Assembly (NCBI RefSeq): GCF_001039355.2
Contig: NW_019775968.1
Coordinates: forward strand, 1,479,505 to 1,543,504
Direction: 5' to 3'
Length of the DNA stretch: 64,000 bases
Source of the DNA: Lingula anatina
Lineage: Eukaryota; Brachiopoda; Lingulata; Lingulida; Lingulidae
The translations under genes were made by a program, and so were the position numbers. The notes beneath the pieces were generated by a model. It was not told the DNA's origin. It saw nothing but the letters and a program-made list of their open reading frames with translations, and searched no databases. Of this stretch, positions 1 through 9,132 are shown one piece after another. Each line of letters starts with the position of its first letter. Position 1 is the stretch's first letter.

Positions 1-235
1 CCGTGCAGATGTTGAAACTGCATTGTTTTTTAAAACACAATTGTCTAGTAAATTTTTGAAAACAACTACAAAATTTAGAGTCAAGTTCTGTTGTAAAGAA
101 CAATTTGTTGAATAAATAATTTTTATCTCAATAGGAAGTGCAGTGTGCTGTCTCAACACACTAGAGCTGCTGCTCCAACTTCGGTCAGTCATCTGAATAA
201 GTCTCGAATAAGGTCTTACAATAGGATTTCTAAGA

Positions 236-384
236 GTGCATTCCCAGAGATTTAGATCGATCCATCTGGATCGACCTAACTCCCTGGGGATTCACGCTAA
301 ATTGCTATCAGCCGAGCGCGCACGGCAGTTTATTACCCCCTGACAGCTTTTAGTAGACGGGACAGACATTTAAGCTGGTTAAGG
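236..384 (+). mobile_element. Foldback MITE, GATCGATC family, copy A (3'-truncated)
   Basis: Starts with CATTCCCAGAGATTTAGATC and keeps the family's internal blocks (AACTCCCTGGGG, CACGCTAAATTGCT, TCAGCCGAGCGCGCAC, TTACCCCCTGACAGCTT, GACAGACATTTAAGC). It then stops abruptly near 384, where full copies go on to AGTAATCTAGTGAGACTCCC. No protein is encoded. Identified by alignment by eye with the copies at 4952-5208 and 7854-8302. Confidence 0.75.
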
Positions 385-678
385 TGGGTAATAGGGTTAA
401 CTACGCTTAAAATCATGTTTTTGAGTTTTTTGTGTGTTTCTTTTAATCAAAAAGTATCTAACGTTGGATATAATAATTTTTTTGAATTTGCACCGCAAAA
501 TGTGTCTTTTGATGAGTTTTTCAACCGGCACGCCCCCCAGTCAGGCTGACAACTCTGTTGCTAAGGGCCGTTGCCATGAGGGGGGCGGAGCATAGTTAAT
601 GAGTTATAAGCCGATTACGTGTGCGGTGATAGGTCATAAGTCTTACATTAGCTAAGCAGTGAAGAAGTCGAGTACGCT

Positions 679-1101
679 ATGGGGAAGAGAAAAGTTCGTG
701 TTAAAAGTCCATTTCCAGAGGAAAGAAAGAAAATTTTTAGAGTAGAAAATTGGAGAGGAAAATTGGTATTTGTTCAGTAGGATGACGAGGGAGAGAATCT
801 AGGAGTGAGTGCTCGTAAGATTTTGAAAGACTTTGAACAGCTCTCGAAGTCTTCTGACAGTGATCCTGAGGAAGAAACAGTAGCTACTGGGTACAGGCTT
901 TGGCACAGTGGACAGTTGTTAGAAAGTGCCTACAAGTCGTGTGTTTGTCGTGTGTGTGGCGGCGACGTTGTGTTGGTCAGTTACAGTTACAGTTACAGCC
1001 ATTGGCGCATGTACAGCTCAGATAAAAGCATCATGAAATTTTTTATATTATTCGTCTTTTTTTTTTCTTTAGGTATACCTAATAAATGGGTGAAAGAGTA
1101 A
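679..1101 (+). pseudogene. Decayed reading frame, possibly from a mobile element
   Basis: A reading frame opens with ATG at 679 and runs to a stop at 1099-1101, broken by a single in-frame TAG at 778-780. The first 33 residues are basic (MGKRKVRVKSPFPEERKK). After the stop comes an acidic serine stretch (SKSSDSDPEEE), then GYRLW and a cysteine pair in CVCRVCGGDVVLV. From about 980 it dissolves into a TTACAG-type repeat and hydrophobic AT-rich codons, so the real coding part probably ends there. The order acidic linker, GYRL, then CxxC reminds me of the N-terminal zinc-binding part of Mutator-like transposase proteins in animals, but this is a weak resemblance from memory. It could also be a degraded first exon of a host gene. 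It does not resemble AUTS2. The DNA just upstream (520-600) is richer in G+C and CpG than its surroundings. Confidence 0.3.
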
Positions 1102-1564
1102 ATCGAATCGTCTAAATTAATTGAGAAAAGTATTTGTTCGAAAAATTTATTACTAAAAGAAAAAAAAGCTAGAAACGATAGTTTTAGCCTAGCTCTTAAT
1201 TTTGGCAATATATATCGGGGAGCGTATCTGCGACACGTTACGAAACTGGAAATGATTGTTGGACGCCGTTTGTAGAAGGTAAAAACTAATGTTGACAAAA
1301 TATAATTTTATTCTCCAATAAATGAAATCAAGGAGCTTTAGAGACACGCAAAAAATGTGAATGTGAATGGCCAAACGAGAGAAATCCAAGCAAGGGTTGA
1401 CAGCATGATTAAAAAAAATAACAATGAAAATAAAAACGCATGTTAACTTGCATTTTGCGATGTTTGGAGAAAAACTATGTCAAAATCACAGATCAAGTGG
1501 GAAGAAAGAGTTCAAAATGTACCCAAAATAAAAATCACAAAAAGACTTCTTGAAAAAATTAATA

Positions 1565-1583
1565 CCCCCCCCCCCCCACCCCC
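1565..1583. repeat. Poly-C tract
   Basis: Thirteen C, one A, five C. Simple sequence with no coding role. Confidence 0.9.
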
Positions 1584-2564
1584 GAGTTCACAGTTACCAG
1601 GATAATCAGTTAAGAACTACTACCGTCCCCAGTTTTATCTGATCACTTTGCCGATAACAGAAAAGGAATCTCTCAGGTAAAATTACTCTACTGCCGAGGG
1701 AGACCCATTGAAACGTTCAAATGCAACTTCACACTTCTTAATTGCGGTTAAACGTAATCGCCTTTGTTAGCGCTTCCTTCTACATATCCTTGACACCCTA
1801 CTGGACATCACTAGGCTAGGGCCCACTCCAGAGCTGTCAATCAAAATGGCGGCACGCTTACAAGCCTAACGAGTGGTTGGAAAATGTAACAAAAGCACGA
1901 TTTTCTGCCCTTTCAAAGCACCCAAACAAAATATTTTTAGATGACAATGAGCAATGGTTCCATCTGATCGTATAACCGATAACAGGTAAATTTGCCAGCT
2001 AAGCATTTGACTAATAAGCTCTGTTAACCAACCTGTGAACGTTTTTGGCTGTTTTAACAGCTTTCTATATTGACGAGATAAGTGAATCGCTGCCAAGTAT
2101 ATCTCACTATCTGAGCAACTGATCATTACAAAAGTTGCACCTATTGTTGTTGGGAATGTGGACTACAGCATGATGTCAGGGGTTTAAGAGGAAATTGTTT
2201 GTTTGAAAGTTATTGTCTTTTGAAGTGAATAACCCATTGAAATATGGGGTAATTTAACGTAAAAGATGATAAAATCAAAAGTAAATAGTTTAAGACAATT
2301 CCCTGGTACCGCACTGAAGTGTTTTCACCCAACTTTATGAGGCCTTTTGAATCACTTGAATAGCTATCTTGGTTATAGAGAAAATCCCAATTCCGAAAAC
2401 GGCATTTTTCCCCTAAAATTGGCGCTATAGCGTCATCCGTTGGACACTGTACTTAATCTCCGTCTTTAATTGGCCTTTTGGGAAGTTTGTTTTAATTTTT
2501 TATAAAAACTTATAAGCCCAGGGCTTTGTTTCTATGCTTTTGGTCCTTTTACTATTAGCCACCT

Positions 2565-2635
2565 AAAGCTGACACCAATCTAGTGAGACTCCCCAGGGGG
2601 ATAGAGATCTAAATAACTATGGAAATGGGGTCTAT
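2565..2635 (+). mobile_element. Foldback MITE, GATCGATC family, solitary right end (copy B)
   Basis: Contains AATCTAGTGAGACTCCCC followed by GGGGGATAGAGATCTAAATA and ATGGAAATGGGGTC, matching the right end of copies at 4952-5208 and 7854-8302. No matching left half lies upstream, so this is a fragment. Confidence 0.65.
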
Positions 2636-2751
2636 GAGAGAGTGAATGCAGGGGCATTTTATGAAATTAAATGCTTATCACAAGCCAATGATTTTCTAGC
2701 TGTTTCTATCCAGTTAATTTGAAATCTCACCAATCCTTAAGGACTAATAAT

Positions 2752-3010
2752 ACTTGGGACCAAGGCCCCATTCAGAACAGATGATCCGAGTACTAACTGA
2801 TCCGCCGACTAAATATGGCCGACCACACTTCAAAAGAGAGAGCACTGATTTCAGATGTTCTCCCTGCCTTCACACACGCCATTAAACGGATATAATCTCG
2901 GCTCCGTGGTTTAATTGCTAGGCCTCTGCTGTGGCGGCACATGTGGTTGGCCATATTTAGCCGGCGGATTAGTTAGTACTCGGATCATCTATTTTGAATG
3001 GGGCCCAAGT
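2752..3010. mobile_element. Foldback element with long inverted arms, GAGTACTA family, copy 1
   Basis: The left arm (2752-2827) and right arm (2942-3010) are near-perfect reverse complements. Both carry GCCCCATTCA, GATGATCCGAGTACTAACT and the block CTAAATATGGCC, with a 4-6 base gap and a few mismatches. The roughly 115-bp middle encodes nothing. It fits a non-autonomous DNA transposon of about 260 bp. A relative with the same layout lies at 20781-21073. Confidence 0.8.
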
Positions 3011-3078
3011 TTATTTAAGCTTTTTAGTAGCCCTTGCAGCAAATTTACCTGATTTCCTGACTGAGATGGTCATTGAAG

Positions 3079-3401
3079 TTAAAGGGATAATAACTCTTCA
3101 TTTGAGATCTACATTTCACAATGAAAACATCGTGAACAACTCATAGAAATATAATATATTCGGTTTTACCACAAAAACGGCAGTTAGAGCTATTATTCTG
3201 ATATCCGAGCTTGTCTTTAGACCACGTGACCTCCATTGATGGCTATACTCTATTAAAATCTCTTAAGAGATTATAACAAAAAACAAACTTTTTACCAGGG
3301 ACTAACTTTGAATGTAAAAATGGATTAAATAATGGAAAAATTGTTGTTTACTCCAGGAAAATTCATTTTTTGGCCAAAATGAAGAGTTATTATCCCTTTA
3401 A
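3079..3401. mobile_element. TTAA-flanked MITE, copy 1
   Basis: Bounded on both sides by TTAA, with inverted ends AGGGATAATAACTC / GAGTTATTATCCCT immediately inside. A second copy at 37164-37531 matches it almost along its length, including GACCACGTGACCTCCATTGA and a palindrome AATCTCTTAAGAGATT. A TTAA target duplication is typical of piggyBac and Kolobok superfamilies; which one cannot be decided because no transposase is present. Confidence 0.85.
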
Positions 3402-3429
3402 GTATTTTAGTGAGGATTTTCAAAATGGT

Positions 3430-3479
3430 TATAATAATAATAATAATAATTATTATTATTATTATTATTATTATAATAA
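3430..3479. repeat. (ATA)n followed by (ATT)n palindromic triplet repeat
   Basis: A run of ATA units changes to ATT units midway, so the two halves can pair as a hairpin. It lies about 30 bp outside the right end of the TTAA element. Confidence 0.95.
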
Positions 3480-3571
3480 ACTTTATTAGTTCAAGTCCAT
3501 TTTTACAGAGGCTATGACCAACCAAACAGTTAGTAGAATAATGACATGTTAATTTTAATTGCATATATATA

Positions 3572-3575
<4 letters not shown>

Positions 3576-3628
<53 letters not shown>
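3576..3628. repeat. (GT)n microsatellite
   Basis: About 26 uninterrupted GT units. Confidence 0.97.
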
Positions 3629-3629
<1 letters not shown>

Positions 3630-4951
3630 CAGGACTGATAATGTCACCCTGTGTCTTATTTGTTTATCCTTATATTAATGTTTGATATGACCTTTGGCAT
3701 TTTAATCTTTTGTGCCAAGTAGTTGAACACTTAATACGATAACTAATAAATTTAAATTTAAATAATGAATTAGCTCACATTAGGCTCAAACCCATTCTGG
3801 TGCCAAAGCACATGATGTTGTGTCATGAATAGAGCTAAAGTTGGATAAAACAGTGAGCGTATGCTATGCAATTTTTAAAAAATATCTTAGTATTTGTGTA
3901 GTTGCTCAGTCTTTATGGTCTTGAAAGAGTCTGTAACCTTATGCTCAGTAATAGAATAGACAGCCTTTGGTCTTAAAATTTTGATGGACTCTAGATTATT
4001 TGTATCTTAAATTGAAAACCTTTGATATAATTGGCTTGTAATTTAGTGGGCTATTAACCTCATGCTAAACCCAGTTGGATTTAGTCAGACATGTAATTAC
4101 CATTTAAACACAAGTGTACACTTGCTTCTTAAATATATTTATTAGTTTTGAAAGGAGATAACTACTCTAAATAAGCAATTGTGGCTGTGCCAATCAAAAA
4201 ACTATTGGCATATCACATATATAACACAAATCTGAAAAAAAAAACTCTGAACATTTGATCTACTTTAAAAGATCTCTCATATTGCACTCGTAGCCAAAAG
4301 CAAATGTCAGAATTTTACGTAGTATTGTAAAACAAGAGGAATTGCTAGAGAAAAATAAGATATTAGAATAATTACATTATAGAATTTCACAGCTTAAACC
4401 AAAAGATAACCTACATTACACTATTCATGTTTGTCCACAAAGGCTTTGGTATTGGTTAATTTCTGTAAGTGCTAGGCTAGTCTGGCCACCTGTTTCTGGG
4501 TCAAGAGGTTATCAAGGTGGGAAGTGGGAATCATGACAGCACTAAGAGGACTGTTGTCACAGGTGAAAACACCTGGATTGATTAATAAGTGAGTGGTTAT
4601 ATGAAATCAAATAGTTGGATTGTACTACAAGAACTGCATTTTGATGTTGGTGGATTTCAGTGCATTTTTGAATCTCTAGAAGGGTGTAGAGTAAGTGGGT
4701 CTTGGGGTTGATGAAGAGCATAAGAGGTTTACTTAGTATGAGTGTTATGCTAATGTGTTCAAGCTGTGAAATCAGTGCTGAGTCTTTCTAGTGTTATTTT
4801 CAATATATGTTCCATTGCTTAATACCTTATGATCGCCTTTTCTAAGAAAAGTCAAACCATGTTAATCATGATGATATAAATTATATAATATATGGTGCTA
4901 TTTTAGACAGTAATCTTTAGCCATAAACATTCTGAGGTTCCTCAGTAATAA

Positions 4952-5208
4952 GACCCCATTTCCAGAGATTAGATCGATCTACTTTAGATCGACCTAACTC
5001 CCTGGGGGTTTACGCTAAATAGCTGTCAGCCGAGCGGACACCAAAGTTAATTACCCCCTTACAGCTTGTAGTAGGCAGGACGGACATTTAAGCCGGATTA
5101 TCTGACAGTAATCTAGTGAGACTCCCCGCGTGGATAGATCGATCTAAAAGCTCTGGGAATACAGCCTAAGGCTCTATTCCCATAGAATCTAATCTATGGA
5201 AATGGGGT
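4952..5208 (+). mobile_element. Foldback MITE, GATCGATC family, copy C (near full length)
   Basis: Opens with ACCCCATTTCCAGAGATTAG and closes with CTATGGAAATGGGGT, its approximate reverse complement. Inside are the family blocks AACTCCCTGGGGG, TCAGCCGAGCG, TTAATTACCCCCTTACAGCTT, GGACGGACATTTAAGCCGG and AGTAATCTAGTGAGACTCCC, with GATCGATC in both arms. The right end holds an extra CCTAAGGCTCTATTCCCATA, the same junction seen in the dimeric copy at 7854-8302, so this copy looks like an internal-deletion derivative of a dimer. Confidence 0.85.
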
Positions 5209-6198
5209 GTTAGTGTCAGTAATGAATACTGGGTGATCTTTGGAAGGCAAATTTATATATATAATATTTACAACAATAAAGATGTAGCATGACCAAATTT
5301 ACAAGTTATTATTTGTGTGCCATCTTCACTGACTGCAATGTGCATGTTTTGTAAATAAATATGTTTATAATGAAAGTGGGTGTTTTTGTTACAAGTCACC
5401 ATAAAGTGGTATGACAATAAGTTGAATTGATTGATACTTAATGGTTCACGAATTTCATTGGTGATAAGTGGAAAAATGAACTTGTTTGCTTGTGCAAGGC
5501 AGACATCTTCTTAAAGAAGTTATCTTTCATATCTGTCTAAACATGTAATTGAATGCCTGTGTTTCCAGTGAGTGCAGAAATGACATCTCTCCCATGGAGC
5601 TCATTATACAGACATCTACTGACTGAACCTGACACTCATGCACCCTTTGGCAAGGCTCCATCACCAAATGTTAATGAATTAGATAATTGCAATGATTAAT
5701 GGTTTTAAATGGTGATGAATTTAAGCTTTTAATTTAACTACCTACTTCTTACTGAGCAACAGAACTAATTTACAGTAAGTCACCTCTTCTTTGTATTTAA
5801 TATTTATGAAGAAAAAAGAAAGAAAAAACATAGGCAATGAAATAATGATGAAGACTGGTATGTGCTCACAACTAAATACAAACCAGCATTACAAATAATA
5901 GTGTGCAATGGATCATAATGGCGTGATTTGTTGATAAAATGCTGTAATTCTGGAATTTAGGCAGACAGATGGGAGGATTTAATGACACATTTTCCCAGAT
6001 GAGGTCATGCTTCAAGTCGCCAACACAGAGTTAACATTGAAATAAGGGGTACATGTACATTGGTTTTGTTAAATAATTGTGATTGTGTTTTACTTGCACT
6101 TTGTGGTAAGCGATTTATCATACATATAAGTATATCGAGTCTTTCATTCTTTCTCCTTGAATTTTTTTTTTTCAAATAAATGAATCAATTATCTTTTC

Positions 6199-6372
6199 CC
6201 AGTGTGACAGAAATGGTAGCCTGCTAAGAATCAGAGTCCATTTTCCATTACTATGCACAGGTGACATTTACCCCATATATTGACTCCCAATACAAACAGC
6301 TATCCCTAACCTGTACTAATCATATGGGACCCTGGACCTTTTTTCTTATGACTACCACTCCTGTCACACTGG
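6199..6372. mobile_element. Small MITE with CCAGTGTGACAG terminal repeats
   Basis: The left end reads CCAGTGTGACAGAAATGGTA; the reverse complement of the right end reads CCAGTGTGACAGGAGTGGTA, which is 18 of 20 identical. The roughly 175-bp unit encodes nothing. Only one copy is seen in this window, so family status is inferred from the inverted ends alone. Confidence 0.6.
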
Positions 6373-7853
6373 TATTACTACAATCCGATTATTTTATGAC
6401 AGTCTGAGCATGGTATTGAGACTGTGATTCGGCTGTTAAAATATTTACAGGAAAACTTAAATTCTTGGATATTATTGAATTGGAAATATCCTTTTAAAAA
6501 TTCTTTGATCCAGAGAGAATTACCTTTCATTGTAATTATGAGGTAAAGCATATATTTCACTTTCAATATTCCATGGAACATGAGCTTTAAGTGGAATATG
6601 CTTTGTCAATGCAATTTGATGTAGAATGTTTGTATTTTTCCTAGTCAAACCATATAAAAATTTAACCTTGAAGGGTGGATAATAAAAAAAAGATAACAGA
6701 AAATGAACTTCATTATGTTGTATGTTATATGCAGTCTAGTTGGTTAGAGCCCCCTTGTTTCAAAGCTGATTTCATAAAATACTTTGACGATTAAGAATAT
6801 ATTTTAAATTGCAATACGTTCTATGCTTAATGTTTGCTAATTTGGCAATTAAAACAATCATGCAGTAAAATAATTTTTTGACATTAACACTTATGAAGCT
6901 TATTATACTGCTGTTATTTTATTTACACAATCTTCATAAATGTCTGATGGTTACCGCTCTGTGGCCCCAGTATAACAAAATGAGTAACCATCTACAACGC
7001 CATCTGTTGTCCTAAAAGTGCATATTGCTACACTCGATGGCCTTTCAATTTGACTGTTTTACTTGTCTGGACTGTGTAAATGAAGCACACCTTGTCATAT
7101 TGAAAGTAAGGTCCCAAGGCTTGAATACTTCAAAGTGTGTCATGCTTATATTGCCTTTCATTCTAAACACTATCAAATGGGAGTATTATAAATATTGTGT
7201 CTCAAAGGGTTTAAGTACACTGTGTTTTTGATGCAAGTCTTAAATATTAATTTTCATAGAAAGGATATGACAGAAGGTAGTGTTTCACCTTTGGTCTAAT
7301 GACAGTTTGCATGTTTCTTTCTTTTTTTCTTCTTCTTCTTGAACTTTAGGTTATTTCAGACATAAGTGTATTACTCAAACTCTATCTCACCTGCTCAGGA
7401 TTGTCTTAATTGAATAACTAAAACAGCTCAGTTGCATATGTGAACTTTCAATTGTATGGTCCCTTAAAGGAAGGGAAATCGGAACAAATTAGATTTTTGG
7501 AAATCTCAGAAGATTGATAGTATATATATCCTGATGGTGTGCCAAAATTCTGGTTCTCTAAATGAATGAATTCATCATCTATGATGTTGTGAGTGATAAG
7601 TGTTAGTTTTGAAAAGAAAGTAAATTGACAAAATGTGTAAAGTGTACAGAAATGTGATCAGTTACCATCCCCTGATATAGTATATAATTGTATGCTCAGA
7701 TGTCATTGTATGTGATAGAGGTGTTAAAGGTGATGGTAGCTGATTTAGCTACATCATCAAGGTGTTATTTAAAACAGAGCAAACAATGTGAGCTAAATGG
7801 CTTAAGTTGATTTCTTTTTCATTTTATTTTTGTGAGGCTAACGGTGGCACACT

Positions 7854-8302
7854 CTAAGGGTGCATTCCCAGAGATTTAGATCGATCCAGAGATTTAGATT
7901 TAGATCGACCTAATTCCCTTGGGTTTCACGCTAAATTGCAGTCAGCCGAGCGCGCACCATAGTTAATTACCCCCTTATAGCTTTAAGTAGGCGGGACAGA
8001 TGCTTAAGCCGGCTAAGCTGACAGTAATCTAGTGAGACTCCCACCGGGATAGGTCGATCTAAAATCTATGGGAATGGGGTCTAAGGCTCTATTCCCATAG
8101 ATTTTAGATCGATCTGTCCCCGCGGGGAGTCTCACTAGATTACTTTCAGATAATCCGACTTAAATGTCCGTCCCGCCTACTACAAGCTGTAAGAGGGTAA
8201 TTAACTTTCGTGTGCGCCCGGCTGACAGCTATTTAGCGTGAACCCCCAGGGAGTTAGGTCGATCTAAAGTAGGTCGATCTAATCTATGGAAATGGGGTGT
8301 TA
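7854..8302. mobile_element. Foldback MITE, GATCGATC family, head-to-head dimer (copy D)
   Basis: The first unit (to about 8080) reads left to right with GCATTCCCAGAGATTTAGAT, TCAGCCGAGCGCGCACC, TTAATTACCCCCTTATAGCT and TAATCTAGTGAGACTCCC. A 9-bp spacer CTAAGGCTC follows, then a second unit (8090-8302) in reverse orientation with GGGGAGTCTCACTAGATTAC, CCGTCCCGCCTACTACAAGC and GGGAGTTAGGTCGATCTAAA. The outer ends approximate CTAAG(G/A)..CATTCCC and its reverse complement. The two units differ at many positions, so the dimer is not a recent duplication or an assembly fold-over. Confidence 0.85.
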
Positions 8303-8320
8303 ATCTCAAACCAAAGATCA

Positions 8321-8676
8321 GGGGCCCATATCATGAAGCGACTAGAATAACTAACGAAAAAACTATCTTGCTAACCAGAAGACAGCGATTTTCAAGTGTT
8401 GTTTCATGAAGCTGTCGTTAACCTATTGCTAAGTTCACTCATAAAGTTTGTTTGCTAGTTCTCTCGTTATTTATCATACTCACAAAAGACAAGAAAGGTA
8501 GTCGGCTTGTTGTGTACAACGACAAAAATGATAACTAAGCAACCTTTTTGTTTCAGTTATTACCCATGTGTCCGATAAATATATAGGGTTTGCGAGTGGT
8601 CTGACCCACTCGTTAAATGCAAATGGCAACAATGAGACAATAACAGACTAGTGGTAGTTTCGTGAAACAGGGCCCC
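8321..8676. mobile_element. MITE with GGGGCCC terminal repeats
   Basis: Begins GGGGCCCATATCATGAAGC and ends GTTTCGTGAAACAGGGCCCC, so the ends pair as GGGGCCC plus a looser TTCATGAAA-type block. Inside there are repeated short CTAAC/GTTAG-like blocks. It starts about 20 bp after the dimeric element at 7854-8302. Elements with such ends are common in marine invertebrate genomes as far as I recall; the class is not determined. Confidence 0.65.
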
Positions 8677-9090
8677 AGGTTTGATATTCTTTTCACTGCT
8701 TTGTTAGGATGATAAGATCTATCTGAAATCATAGCTTGTCATCTGTGATGAGTGACTGGTCATCTGGCCAATCAAACTGTCTGCCTGTTTTCAGTGAATC
8801 CATGAGGTATTGCAAATATTGAGATGTCAAGAAATTTGATATTTTAGTTTGTGTGTTCACATTGTCAGTTTTCTGTCTTAAGAAAGTGTAGTTGTATTTG
8901 GAAGCCAATGTTGGTAATGTTCAAGGCATAATTAATTAAAATGTTGACTGATTAACTGAAAGTGGATTTCAGACATTTGCAATTATGCCATTACCCAGTT
9001 AACTCACCCCTCGCTCATTGACTGAGTATTCAGCCCAGGGATTCAGAGATTACTTATGCAATCAGGTGACTATTTCAAAGAGCCCCCTCC

Positions 9091-9091
<1 letters not shown>

Positions 9092-9130
<39 letters not shown>
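9092..9130. repeat. (CA)n microsatellite
   Basis: About 19 CA units. Confidence 0.97.

Positions 9131-9132
<2 letters not shown>

Noticed and set aside
6731-6750. tRNA A-box-like sequence (CTAGTTGGTTAGAGC)
   Set aside because: No B box or cloverleaf follows within tRNA distance, so neither a tRNA gene nor a SINE head can be supported.
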